From NCBI RefSeq assembly GCF_944388875.1, contig NZ_CALXKQ010000030.1, forward strand, positions 1 to 34,803: a stretch of 34,803 bases of DNA. Direction: 5' to 3'. The notes under the pieces are model-generated. The model searched no databases. It saw only the letters and a list, made by a program, of their open reading frames with translations, and was not told where the DNA came from. Positions 1 through 15,000 of this stretch are shown piece by piece (within the stretch, counting starts at the first letter, position 1; every line of letters begins with the position of its first letter). This stretch comes from an uncultured Brachyspira sp. Its GTDB lineage: Bacteria > Spirochaetota > Brachyspiria > Brachyspirales > Brachyspiraceae. Made by a program: the position numbers and the translations under genes.

Positions 1-3000
1 TTCAGAACAGATCATTTTGAGTTCAGACATAGATTAGAAAAGAGAATGGATTATTTTGAAGACACTTGGTCTGACAGCGAAAAAATCAAGAGTTTATATG
101 CTTCTGATATAAGGGAAGAATTAGAAAATATTAAATCAGAAACAGAAGAGAAACTTTCTGATTACTTTAATGATTTCAATTCTAAAGTTGAATCTATAAG
201 CAGCGATTTATCTAATTGGAAAGAAGATCAGATATCAGATTTCAAATTAAGATTAGAAGAAATTGAAACAAATATAGACAGCTGGAAAAATAATAATATA
301 AATGAATTATTATCACAGTTGGAAGAAGCTAAAAATAGTATAAACAGCTATTTAGAAACTTCAGAAGGAAAAAAAGAAGAGATATTATCAGATATACTTT
401 CTAAAATAGAAGCTAAAGAGAATTCTATATATAAAAAAATAGATTCAAAAATAGAAGATATGGAAAATAGATTGTCTGACAGCATATCAAAAAACTTGAA
501 AGAAGTACATGATATGATAAATAAATCCATATCTAAATATGATGAAGATATAAAAAATATGGAATATGAAAGAGCAGAAGAAGGAAATAAATTATTAGAA
601 AATATCAAATCAGATTATGATTATTATTCTAATTTGATAAGCTCTGCTCATAAAGATTCATTATCTTCTTTATCAGATTATGCTAATAAAATAAAAGCAG
701 AAATAGAGAAAGCAAGAAAAGAATCAGAAAATAAACATTTATCTAATGAGAAAAATTATATAGATGAATATTTGAAAGAGTATTCTGAAAAATTGGATGA
801 AAAGATAGCTGATAAAGTTAATATATTAAATGACAGCAGAGATCAATTGGATGATATGATAAAAGAGTCATTTAATACATTGAATATTAATTTGAATAAT
901 GCTATAGCTAAATTCAATAAAGAAGCAGATATGAGAATAAATGAAACTGTTTCAAGATTGGAGGCAGAAGCATCAGACAGATTATTCAATTATAAAGAAT
1001 ATATGACTGAGCTAGAAACTCATTTAAGTTCTATTAATTCTAAAATAGATAATGAAATATATAATATAACTTCAGAAATATCAGATATGAGAGATAAATA
1101 TAAAGAGCTTAGTGCTGAGTTTGAAGAATCATTAGATATGGTTAAAAATTCTATATTAGAAAGAGATGAGTTAGTAAATCTTCAAACATCAGATAAAGAG
1201 TTATTGTCATCAAAAATAGATGAACTAAAAATAGATTTTGATAATCTTAAAGATGAAGTATTAACTTCAAATACTTATGATATATCAGATTTGTTTGAGG
1301 AAGAAAAAGAAAAGATAGAAAAAGCCTTTGAAGATTTTACAAGTGATTTATTGTATAGAGTAAATGCTTCAGAAAGCGATATCAATTATTTGAAAGATTT
1401 AATATCAGAAGATAAATTATCATTATTAGAAAAAATAGATAATTTAAGAGAAGAATTAGATAATTTAAGAGAAGATGATACTGTATCACAATTAGCTTTG
1501 GAAAAACAGTCATTAGAAGATTCATTTAATTCACTTAAAAATGATTTCTCTAAATTGGAAGATTTGGAGAATAGTTTGCATGAATTAAAGAACAGCATGA
1601 ATGATGCTGATAAATTCGAAGAGTTTGAAAGCAGAGTAAAAGGAGATATAGAAAGAAATCTAAATTATAATATAGAAACATTAAATAGAGATATGGACTC
1701 TATTAGAAACAGCATATCTAAATCTATAGATAAATCATCAGAGTTGGAAGACAGCATACTTAGAGAAAAAGAAGAATTAGAAAATAAATTATCTTCTATA
1801 AAAGAAAATTTGTCTAATGTATTAGGTGATAACGAAAGTGTTAAAAATTTATTTACAGAAGAAGTAATTAAATTAAATGAGTTATTCAATAATTTCAAAA
1901 CTGATAATGCAGAGTTTAAAGACAGATTAGAAAAACGTATGACTTATTTTGAGGACACTTGGTCAGACAGTTCTAAAATCAGAAGTTTATATGCTGCTGA
2001 GATGAGAAATGAGCTTCAGGAGGTTAAAAAAGAAACAGAAGACAAATTTGCTGATTATCTAGATGATTTGAATAATAAGATCATATTAATAAATGATGAT
2101 ATATCAAGCTGGAAAGACAGCAATATTAATGAGTTGTTATCACAGTTGGAAGAAGCTAAAAATAGTATAAACAGCTATTTAGAATCTTCAGAAGGAAGAA
2201 AAGAAGAGCTATTGTCAGATATACTTTCTAAAATAGAAGAAAAAGAGAACTCTATATATGAGAAAATAGATTCTAAAATATCAGATATAGAAAACAAATT
2301 ATCTGATGTAGATTCAAGACTTAATAATGATATAACATCTAATTTGGATAATCTCCATAATATGTTAAACGATGCTGTAGTAAAATATAATAAAGAGATA
2401 AAAAGTATAGAAAGCTTGCGATTAGATGAGAGCAATAAGTTATTAGAAGATTCTGAGAAACTTATGAACGATATAAAATCAGGCTATGAAAATTATTCAT
2501 CATTGATAAATGAGGTTTATACTAATTCCTTGAATTCTTTGAGAGATTATTCAAAATTGGTACAGGAAGAGATAGAGAAAGCTAGAGAGGAATCAGAAAA
2601 TAAACATATTGCTAATGAGAAAAACTATATAGATGAGTATTTAAAAGATTATTCTCATAAATTAGAAGATAAATTATCAGAGAAGATAAATATACTTAAT
2701 GAGGCTAAAGAAGAATTAGATAATATGGTTAAATCTTCTTTTGATAATTTAGAATCTAATATGCAGGATGCTATCGCTAAATTTGAAAAAGAATCCAATG
2801 CTAAACTTTTAGAGGTTATAAGAAAATTAGAAAAAGATGCTCAATCTGTTATATTTGATAAAAATGAATACAGTAATTATTTAATAGAACAGCTTGGTAT
2901 AATAAATAAGAAAATAGAAGAAGAAGTTTCAAAAATAAATACTGATATTTATGCTTTATCAGACAGAATTGATACTGATATTACTAATGATATTAATTCA

Positions 3001-6000
3001 TTAAAAGAAAAATACGAATCTTTAAGCAGTGATTTTGATAATGCTTTAGAGATAGTGAAAAATTCTATATTAGATAAAGATGAATTAATAGAAATGCATA
3101 AAGCGGATAAAGATGCTTTAATTTCTAAAATAGACGGCATGAAAAATGAATTTGATAGCTTCAAAGAAGAAGTTATAAATCATAATAAGAAAGATATACC
3201 TGCTCTATTTGATGAAGAGAAAGAAAAAATAGAAAAAGCATTTGAAGAGTTTGCAAATGAATTATTAAGCAGAGTAAACACTTCAGAAAGCGATATAAAT
3301 TATATAAAAGATTTAATTTCTGATGACAGAGCTTTAATATTAGAAAAAGTAGAAAATCTTAAAAATGAGTTATACTCTTTGAAAGAAGATGATACAATTA
3401 CTCAATTGGTATTAGAGAAAGAATCATTAGAAAATTCATTCAATGCTATTAAAGATAATTTTGCTAAATTAGAGGAATTAGAGAATAATTTATATCAATT
3501 AAGAGATGATATGTCTGATTCTGATGTTAATTTAAGAGATGATGTTAAAAACTTATCTTCTAAATTGGAAGAATTAGAAGGAAGAATTAGATATGATATT
3601 GAAGATTATTCTAATGATATGAACAATATCAATTCTAATATAAGCACATTGCATGGATATATAGATGCTATAAAAAATAACATGCAGGAATCTATGAGTA
3701 AATCTTCTGAATTGGAAGACAGCATACTTAGAAATAAAGAAGAGTTAGAAAATAAATTGTCTTCTATAAAAGAAAATTTAATTTCTATAACAGGAAAAAA
3801 TGATACTGCAGAATCATTATTTAATGATGAAATAAAAAGAATAGATGAGCTTTTTGATAAAGTTAATGATGATAATAGAGAGTTCAGAGAAAGATTAGAA
3901 AGAAGAATAGAATATTTTGAAGACTCTTGGTCTGACTCTGCTAGAATAAGAAGTTTATTCTCTTCTGATATCAGAAATGAAATAGAGAATGTTAAATCAG
4001 ATACAGAATTAAAATTTGAAAATTCTATTAATGAATTAAAATCAAAAATGGATTCTATGGACAATGATATTGCTTCTTGGAAAGATGAATATATAAATGA
4101 GATTAATTCAAAAATAGACTCAGTAAATACTAACTTGAACAGCGTTAAAGATGAATACTTTAATGAATTGAAGTTAAAAATGGATTCTGTAAATACTGAT
4201 TTAAACAGTGTTAAAGAAGAATATATTAATGAGTTAAAATCAAAAATAGATTCTATGGATAAAGATATTTCTTCTTGGAAAGACAGCAATATTAATGAGT
4301 TGTTATCACAGTTAGAAGAAGCTAAAAATAGTATAAACAGCTATTTAGAAACTTCAGAAGGCAAAAAAGAAGAGCTATTGTCAGATATACTCTCTAAAAT
4401 AGAAGAAAAAGAGAACTCTATATATGAGAAAATAGATTCTAAAATATCAGATATAGAAAACAAATTATCTGATGTAGATTCAAGACTTAATAATGATATA
4501 ACATCTAATTTGGATAATCTCCATAATATGTTAAACGATGCTGTAGTAAAATATAATAAAGAGATAAAAAGTATAGAAAGCTTGCGATTAGATGAGAGCA
4601 ATAAGTTATTAGAAGATTCTGAGAAACTTATGAACGATATAAAATCAGGCTATGAAAATTATTCATCATTGATAAATGAGGTTTATACTAATTCCTTGAA
4701 TTCTTTGAGAGATTATTCAAAATTGGTACAGGAAGAGATAGAGAAAGCTAGAGAGGAATCAGAAAATAAACATATTGCTAATGAGAAAAACTATATAGAT
4801 GAGTATTTAAAAGATTATTCTCATAAATTAGAAGATAAATTATTAGAGAAGATAAATATACTTAATGAAGCTAAAGAAGAATTAGATAATATGGTTAAAT
4901 CTTCTTTTGATAATTTAGAAAATAGATTTAATGATGCTGTAAGCAGATTTGAAAATGAAACTAATGATAAAGTTCTTGAAGCTATTGAAAAATTAGAGAA
5001 AGAAACGGAAGCTGTACTATTTAAAAAGTATATGAATGCTTTAGATGAGCAGATAAAAGCTATTAATGATAAATTAGAATCAGAACTTAATTCTGTAAGA
5101 GATAAGCATAACAGTTTGAGTAATGATTTTGATGATGCTATAGATATTATCAAAGATTCTATAATAGACAGAGATGAACTTATATCATTACATAATGAAG
5201 AGAAAAACACTCTAATAGAAAGATTGGACAGCATGAAAAATGAGTTTGAATCTTTCAAAGACTCAGTATTGAAATTTAATGATAATGTACCTGCTCTATT
5301 TGAAGATAAGAAAAATGAAATAGAGAAAGTATTTGAAGAGTTCACAAGTGCTGTTATTGAAAGAGTTGATTCTTCTGATGAAGAGGTTAATAGATTAAAA
5401 GATATAATTTCTTCTGATAAATTAGACTTATTGAAAAAAATAGATAATTTAGAAGCTGAAATGGAAGCCGCTAGAAAAGATAATACAATAGAACAGCTTG
5501 CATTAGAGAAAAAAGCATTGGAAGATTCATTTAATGCTATAAAAACTGACTTTGCTAAATTAGAAAGTTTAGAAAGCAATTTATATCAATTAAAAGAAAA
5601 TATGTCTGATGTTGATGTAATATTGAAAGATGAGGTAAAAGCATTAGCTGACAGATTATCTGATTTTGAAAATAGAATAAAAGATGATATAGTCAGAGAT
5701 TTAGATGAATATTCTGTTGAGCTTAATATACTCACTTCTAATGTTAGTAAATTAAGTTCAAGTATAGATGATGTTAAAACTCAGATAGAAGATACTATTA
5801 ATAAATCTTCTGAATTAGAAAATACAATATCCAATGAGAAAAATGAATTGGAAAATAAATTATCATCAATTAAAGATGAATTAACATCAAATACTAAAAA
5901 CAACGAAGTTATAGAAAATCTATTCAATAAAGAGAAAGATAAGCTTGCAAAACTTTTCAATGAAATAAAAGGAGATAATAAAGAGTTTAGATACAGATTA

Positions 6001-9000
6001 GAAAAACGCATAGCATATTTTGAGGATACTTGGTCAGACAGCAGTAAATTGAAAAATATATTCTCTACAGATATAAGAGAACAATTAGATAATATAAGAA
6101 ACGATAATGAGATTAAATTTGAAAACTCTATTAATTATTTGAAAGATAAAATTGAGTCTATAGATAATAGTTTATCTTCTTGGAAGGACGGACATGTTGA
6201 TGAATTAGTAAGACAGTTAGAAGAAGCTAGAGAAAGCATATCTAATTATTTGAAAGATTCAGAAGTCAAAGGAGAAGAGATAGTAAGCAGCTTATTATCA
6301 AAAATAGATGAAAAAGAAAAAACTGTATATGAAACTATAGAAAATAAAGTAAATAATATAGAGGAAAGATTATCTGTTATAGATTCTAAATTGAATGATG
6401 ATATAAGTGTTAATTTAGAAAATCTATATAATATGGTAAATGATGCTGTAGCTAAATATAATGAAGAGATAAAAAATATAGAACATTACAGATTAGATGA
6501 AAATAACAGATTACTAGATGATATTGATAATGTAGGCAAAGATATAAAAGCTGCTTATGAAAATTATTCTAAACTTATAAATGAGGTTTATGATAATTCA
6601 CTTAACTCTTTAAAAGAATATTCTAATTCTATAAAAGATGAAATAGAGCATGCATTGGAAGAGTCTGAAGAGAAACATTTATCTAATGAGAAAAACCGTA
6701 TAGATGAATATTTGAAAGATTATTCAGATAAGCTCAATTCTCAAGTTTCTGATAAAATGAATGTTTTAGATGAGGCTAAAATACAATTGGATAATATGCT
6801 TAAAGATTCATTCGAGAACTTAGAAAATAGATTAAATGAATCTAAAATGACTATAGATGAATATTTGAAAGAGCATTCTGATAAATTAGAGTCCCAAGTT
6901 TCTGATAAGATGAATGTTTTAGATGATATTAAAACAGAATTAGACAGCATGGTTAAAGATTCATTTGATAATTTAGAAAATAAATTTAATGAATCAATGT
7001 CTAAGTTTGAAGATACAGCAAATAAAAAAGTATCTGACACTATAGAATCTTTAGAGAAAAAAGTTGATGAAGTAGTTTACGGAGAGAATTATATATACAA
7101 AATAGAAGATAAAGTTAAGGACTTCTATGGAAGAATAGATACTAAACTGCTTAATGTTGAAGATAAGTATGATGCTTTAGAGAGAAAAATATATGAATTA
7201 GAAAATAATCATTATTTAGACAGACTTGAAGATAAAATAAGAGATTTACATGAAAAGATAGATTCGAGAATATCAGGAGTTAATGAAAGATATGATTCTT
7301 TGAGAAAATCTTTTGATGATAAACTTATCAATATTGAAAGTGCTGTATTGAATAATGATCAATTACAGAAGTTGAGAGATGATTTCATTACTTTCAAAGA
7401 TGATGTACTAAAAGCTAATAGAGAGGATATACCTGCTATATTTGAAAAAGAGAGAGAAAAATTTGAAGAGTCATTTAATTCATTTACGAATGATGTATTA
7501 GAAAAATTTGAAAACTCTAATTCTAATATAGAAGAGTTCAAGAATGCTGTAACTGATGAAAAAAATTCTATATTGGAAAATATGGAAGCTCTTAGATATG
7601 AGTTGGATGAACTTAAAAATAATGATATTTTAGAGGCTTTAGAGGATGAGAAAAATAAATTGGATGAAACATTCAACTCATTTAAAGAAGACTTTGAAAG
7701 ACTTTATGATTTGGAAAGCGAAGTTTATACTTTGAAAAGCAATTTAGACGGAGTTGATGCTTCTTTAAGAAATGATGTTGATAAGCTGTTTGAAGAGTTA
7801 TCAGAGTTTAAATACAATTTAGAAGATAAATTGGATACGCTTGAAGACAATACAGTTTCAAGAGATTTATTTGATGATGACAGAGAAAAATTATATTCTT
7901 TATATGATGAGTTGGAAGCAGGAAATAAAGACTTTAAAGATTTAATAGATAAGAGAGTTTCACATTTTGAAGATACTTGGGCTGATCCTAATAAGGCTTT
8001 AAAACTTTATGAAAATGCTATAAGACCTGAAGTTGATAAGTTTAAATCTGATCTTCTTTCTAATATTCAAAGCAAAGTTGATGATATAGAAAATAATTTA
8101 TCAGTTTGGAAGGATGATAATTTGTCTATTCTATTGAATCAGTTAAAAGAAGCTAGGGAAAATATTGACAGCTTTATAGAAAGTTCTAAAGATAAGAAGA
8201 ATGGTATAATAGCTAAGATGATAGCTTCTATTAAAGAAGAAATACTTGGAAAAGAAAGTGAGATAAATAAACGTCTTGAGGAAAAATTATTCTCTGTTAA
8301 TGACAGACTTACTGATTTGGAAGACAGACTTACAGCTGATGTTAATAGATTTAATAATATGATTGCTGATGCTGTTAATAAATATGAAGAGGAATTAAAA
8401 TATATAGAATCTTACAGATTAGAAGAAAATGAATCTGTAATGAAAAACTTAGAGAATATAGGAAGAAACATAATATCTAATTATGAAAATTATTCTAAAC
8501 TTCTAAACTCTGCCTATGAAAGCAATAAAAATGCTTTGGATGAGTATTCAAACAGCTTAAGAATAGAAATAGAGAAAGCAAGAGTTGATACTAATAAAGG
8601 CTATATAGATTATTATCTAAATGAGTACTCTTCTAAAGTTGATGCTGATATAAAAGAAAGACTCGAGGAGCTTGAGAAAAATAAATATAATCTGGATATA
8701 ATGATAAATGATTCATTCAGCAATTTGAATCAAAGCATAACAAATGCTGTATCTAAGATGATAGAAGAATCTGATTCTAAGTTCAGAGATATTGTAGACA
8801 GTTTGGAAGCACAGATTAATGATTTGATAGCTAACAAAGAAGAAGAAGTTGTTTCAAGAATAACATCTTATGAAACAGAGCTTAGAGATAAGCAGGAAGC
8901 TTCATTTGAAGAGATAAGAAATGAATTGCTAGGTTTGTATGATTCATTTAAAGAAAATGTAGATGCTGATGGTTTAGCAGATATTTCTAGCAGACTTAAT

Positions 9001-12000
9001 TCTATAGAAAGTTCTTTAGAAGAGGTTAATACTCAATTAGAAGATAAAGCTAAAACTATTTTTGACAGAATAGATTTAGACAAAGAAGAATTGTATAACT
9101 CTATATCTAAATTATCATCAGAGTTTGAAGATTTCAAATCTAATATAGATGAGAGATTTAAAACACAAGTAAGCGACTTTATATCTAATAATGAACATAT
9201 ATTATCATTGTTCGGAGAGTATAGCGAAAAAATATCTTCTGTAACTAATATATTAGAGGATATAGAAAATGTTAAAGTATCTCTTATAGATGAAATAAAC
9301 AAAGTAAAAGAAGAGATAGACAATAAATATTTAGGTATTACTAAAGATTTTGATAAATCTATAGATGAGATAAAAGATGCTGTATTGGATAGAAACAATA
9401 TAATGCAGTATTATATCAATGAAAAAGAATTGTTCTTAAAAGAAGTTGAAAGATTAAAAACTTCTTTTGCTTCATTGAAAGATGATATATTGAATTCTAC
9501 AGCAGAAAGTGTATCTAATTTGATTGATAATGAAAAATCTCATATACAATCTTCTATAGATGATGTATTAGAAACATTAACAGCTAGAATCGATAGTAAT
9601 GATGATAGTATATCTAATTTAGAGGCTTCTTTATTAGAATATAAATCAATGATATCAGACAGAATAGATGAATTTAAAGATGATATTGTTTCTATAAGAG
9701 ATAATCATAATTATGATGATTTAATTGAAGAGAGAAACAGATTGGAAGAATCATTTAATAATCTTAGAGATGACTTCTCTAAAATAGAAGATTTGGAAAA
9801 TGATATAACTTCTATAAAAGATAAATTCAAAAATGTTGATACCAGCTTAAATGATGAGGTTATTAGATTATCTGAAGAATTAGAAGAGTTTAAAAATAAC
9901 TTTAATAATATGAATTCTTCTGATGATGATAAAGTAACTCAGGAAGCAGTATTAGATATTTATAATGATTTCAAAGATTTGAATGATAGTTTTGAAGCAT
10001 TTAAAGAATCTGTTATACCTAGATTATCTCATTTAGATAAATTAGAGAATAGAATAGATGAAAGCAAGAATGATATTTACAGAGAAATAAATAACTTAAT
10101 GAGTTCTATGCCTAATAAAGATGAAATTGTTAAATTAGAAAATAAATTAGATCATATATTTAATAATTTCAATGACAGCATAATATCTGTTAAAAATGAT
10201 TTAACATCAAGCATAGAAAATGATACTAAAGAGTTTAAAGACAGACTTGAAAAACGTATAGAATTCTTTGAGGATGCTTGGTCTAAGGAAGATAAGATTA
10301 CAGAATTGTACGGCGATGCTATAACAGGCGGTTTTGAAGTATTAAAACAAGAATTAGAATCTCAATTCAATGGCTCATTCATAGAGGTTAAAAATAAAAT
10401 GGATGAAATGGAAAAAGATTTGAATTCTTGGAAAGATTTAAATCTTGATTCTATAAATAATACTTTAGAGAAAGCAAAAGAGTCTATATCAGATAATTCA
10501 AACTATTCTGATATTGTTTCTATGATAGAAGCATTGAGAGAGGATATAGCTAATAAAGAATTAGAACTTGATTCTAAACTAGAAGAAGAAATTGCTAATA
10601 TATCAATACATCTTAATACTTTTGAAGACAGAGTAAAAGACTTAGAAAATAGTCAAAGTTCTTTGTCTTCTGATATTGTCAGATATAAAGATAAATTAGA
10701 TTCTATATTAAATGATTATGAAGATAAAGTAAAATCTAAAGTTATTAATCTTCATGATGCATTGAAAACCGAAGAGAAACATACTTTAGGATATATAGAA
10801 GATAATATAAGCTCTATTAAAGAAGATATAGACAGTTCTAATAAAGGAGTTGATGTAAAAATAAAAGCATTAGAATCTTATATAAGTAAGATAAATAATG
10901 AACTTAATACTAATACATTAAGACTTTCTAATGAGTTGGCTAAAGATAAGAAGGAATTGCTTGATACTATAGATAACTTGAAGAAAGAAGTTTATGATAG
11001 AATATCAAAAGAGGTATCTGCAAAAGATTTACAGCTTATCAATGACTTTGAAGAGTTTAAGAATAAAATAATTGATTCTGTTCCTAATATAGATGAGATT
11101 GCTGATTTATTTGTAGCTGAAAAAGAAGAAAGATATAATGAGTTTGAAGATTTCAAAAATGAGTTATTGAATAATCAAATAGATAATACAAATTTTGCTG
11201 AAAAGTTTGAAGAAGAAAAAGCAAAATTGATAGAAGAATTGGATCATTTCAAATCTGCTGTAAGAGTTGAATATATATCTGCTGAAGAAAGATTCAATGC
11301 TGTTAAGAAAGAATATTTAGATAATTTGAATAATATTTTTGATACAGAAAAAGCTAATTTACAAACATCATTTGATGAGATAAGAAAAGAAATAGCTAAT
11401 TTGAAAGATGAATCAGTTTCTAAAGAAGAAATAGAAAAACTTGTAGAAACTTATAAGCAGAATATAAGCGACTCTATAGAAAATACAAAAGAAGAAGCTG
11501 CAGAAAATATTGAAGCTGGAAAATTTGATTCTTCTTATGTAGAAAAATTGATAGAGGATGAAAGAGCAAGAGTTAATGAAACTATAGAAGCATTCAAGAA
11601 AAATATAGAAGAGAACTACTCTACTATAGAAGCTGTTGCTGAGGTATTATCTAAGGAGCAGGAATCTGTTGAGAATAAACTTTTAGAGATGAAAGAGGAA
11701 ATTCTTAGAGATATGCCTACTATAGAGAATGTCGGACAAGTATTCTTAGAGGAAAAAGAAAATCTTAGAGATGAATTAAAAGAAGATTTTGTATCTTTAA
11801 GAAATGAGATATTAGGTTCTGTACCTACTCATAATGATTTGGCAAATATGGCTCAGCAGTACAGTGCTAGAATAAAAGATGATTTCCAAATATTAGAGCA
11901 GGATTTCTCTGAAAGCATAAAAAGATATAAAGAAAATATATCTAGAGAGATGACAGAGTTTAGAAATGAATTCGATGACAGAATGGTAAATATCAAAGAT

Positions 12001-15000
12001 TTAGCTGAGGCTTTGCAGACTGAGAGAGAAAGATTAATGTCTGAAATAGATGATATTAAGCTTAAATATGAAACAGGAAGCATATATTCTGATGAGGCTT
12101 TGAATTCTATAGAGGGAGATAAAAACAGACTCATAAATGAGTTTATGAACTTTAGAAAATCTATAGTAGAACTCATAAAAGAACAAGATGAAACTATGAG
12201 CAGATTCAATCAAGAGAAAATAAATATGATTGACAGTATAGAAGCTCTTAAAAATAGAATCTCATTCGATATGATAAATAGAGATGAAGTTCTTTCTATG
12301 ATTGAAGATGAAAGAAAGCAAATAGTTGAAATGTTTGAAAGCATACAGAATGATTCTATGGATACAGATTTAAGATATCTTACAGATTCATTTAGAGATG
12401 ATATCATAAAAGTATTTGAAGAATCTAATGATGAGTTTAGAAAACGCATTGAAGCTAGAATAGAACATTTTGAAGATGCTTATGCTTCTGCTGATAGAAT
12501 AAAAGAATTCTACAAAGATGCTATAGTTTCTGAAGTTGACAGTTTAAGAAATGAAGCTGTTAATATGCTGTTAGATATCAATAGAAAAGTAGAAAGTACA
12601 AGAGCCCAAATAGATGAATTAGAAAAAGATAAAGTTAAAGGCATAATAAGCAGAATAGATGATGCTGAAAATGATATTAATTCTTTGGTTAATACTATAA
12701 AGGCAAGCATAAAAGAGCAGGAAAATGAGCTTAGAATGTTAAGTCAGTCTCAAAAACATATATCTCAAGAGGTTGAAACTGTACGCAGAGAAAGAGAAGC
12801 CTTAATGGATATGGTTAAAAACTCTGACATTAATATACGCAATAAAATTGACAGCTTGACAAGTGCTGTTGTTGAGGCTGCTAATATTGCTGCTAATAAG
12901 ATAGCTGAGAAAGAAGCTGCATTCAGCAGTAAGGTAAAAGAGGCTGAAGAGTATATAGATTCATTAGAAAATAGAATAATTGCTGAAAATAATAATACTT
13001 TAAGTAAAGCTAAAGAATCTATTGATGATTTGGTTGCTTCATTCAATGAATCTGTTATTAAAGAAACTAGTGAGCTAACTCCTCATATAATGACTACAGT
13101 ACAAAACTTCATAAATAATGAGATGAAGAAGTTTGAGAAGTTTTCAGATGTTAGAAGTGCTATAGAAGGTATTGAAAATGATATTAACAATAAAATTACA
13201 GATGCCTTCAATAATATGAATAAAGAGCTTGAAGATAATATAAGCAGCTTTAAAAAGAAAATAGATACATACCAAGAAGAGTTTATGGGTGAATTAAAAA
13301 TGTCTATTGGTACAGAGGGAGAAAAAGCAGTTGATGAAATTAAATCAATGCATAATGAAGAGGTTGCTAAGTTAAAAGAAATGTACTTAACTACTGAGAA
13401 GTTCTATACTAACAGACAAGAGAAAAACCATGAAGATTTCTCAAAATTGTTTGAGGATACTTATAAAGAATATAATGAAAAAATAGAAGCTTTACATGCT
13501 GAATTGGATGATACTAAAGTTCAAATAAGTACTTCTGTTGAAGATGTGGTTTCTGATTTGAAGCAGGCTTTGAGTATAAAAGATGAGTTTATTACTTCTG
13601 TAGAAAATAATAAAGAAAAACTACAGGCTGTTGAAGAACAGATGAACAATTTGCAAAATGAGTTTGCTCCTTCTATAGAGAGATTAAAAACTATTATAGA
13701 AGAAAAGGCTTTGGAATTACAGGATAAGATAAATATGTATTCTGAAGATATAGAAACTCAGGGTGAAAAATTCAATACTAGATTAGAAGAGTTATCTGAA
13801 GCTGCTAAATCTACTATAGAAAATAAAGTTGAAGAATTTGATGCTATAATAAATGATGTTTCAAGTAAGATGGACGCTTTATTGGAAGAAAAGAACTCTC
13901 AATTTGAGGCTTTGAAAGCTCATTATGAAGGTCTTTCTGAATCTTTGACAGCATTAAAAGATTCTATATCAGAAGCTGTTAATGTTAGAATTGCTGAAGC
14001 AAATAGCATTATAGAAGAGAATGTTCAAAATATAGAAGAGGCAGCAAATGAGAAATACGAAAAATATATTGCCAGACTTAATTCTAATTTAGAGCAGACA
14101 TTATCGCTTCTTATGAACGATGCTAAGGAACATATACATGCTGCTAAAGAAGAGATAATAAAAGCTCATAGTGATAATTTGGATGAATATGATGAAAGAA
14201 TTACTGGCATGAAAAATATTGTTTCTGCTTTAGAAGAGGATGTTGCTAAATATTCCAGCGATATAGAAGCAAGACTTGAAAGTATTAATTTAAGTTATGA
14301 TGAAAAAACAAATGTTATACTTAAAGATTTTGATAATAGAACAGAGAATTTAAAAGAGAAATTAAATGATGCTGTTGAATCTATTGATAAAATGCTTGAA
14401 TCAAAAACTAATGATATTAGTTTGGAATATGAGGCTATGAAATCTAAAATAGATGATATAGCTTTAGACATTCAAAAATATATGAATACCGTTAAAGTAT
14501 TTGATAATGCTAAAGAGATGGCAGACTCTATAAAAGATGATGTTGCTAAATTGAATGTATTAGTTGGAGATACTAAGTCTTCAGCTGTAGAGATGAATAA
14601 AACTGTATCAGAGTTTGAAAACTTGAAGAAAATATATCAGGATATATTAGAGTATTCTAAAAATATCAAGAGAGAAAAAGACAGCTTGAAAGATACTCAG
14701 GAAAAAGTAAATATGATTATGGAAATGTCAAGCGATATTCAGGACAGATTTGTTCAAATATCAGAAAATAATTCTATGCTTGAAGATACAGAAAAAGCCA
14801 TACAAGTTGTTATTGATATAGCATCTCAAATAGAAAATAAACTTTCATTTATTAAAGATAAGGAAGAATATGCTGATGATATATTAGAACAAATAAGAAA
14901 AGCTGAGATAGAAACAGAAACTATACTTGAGAGAGTTGACAGCATAAAAGCTGCTATGGTTGATGTTGAAGATACTAGAAAAGACTTTATGGATAAGGTT

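Larger units (their letters stand above)
1..12520 (+). repeat. Seven long degenerate protein-coding repeats
   Basis: Header motifs start near 46, 1939, 3907, 6010, 7957, 10258 and 12460. Spacings are 631, 656, 701, 649, 767 and 734 codons. Units 1-4 are the most alike (FEDTWSDS or FEDSWSDS). Units 5-7 drift (FEDTWADP, FEDAWSKE, FEDAYASA). Length differences come from small internal duplications and deletions, two of which are listed separately. The divergence gradient suggests that the upstream units, including any left of the window, are the more recently amplified. Confidence 0.85.

Noticed and set aside
4027-4290. Regularly spaced 66-base repeats considered as a CRISPR array
   Set aside because: They are in-frame, degenerate, without unique spacers, and fit the coil register of the surrounding protein.
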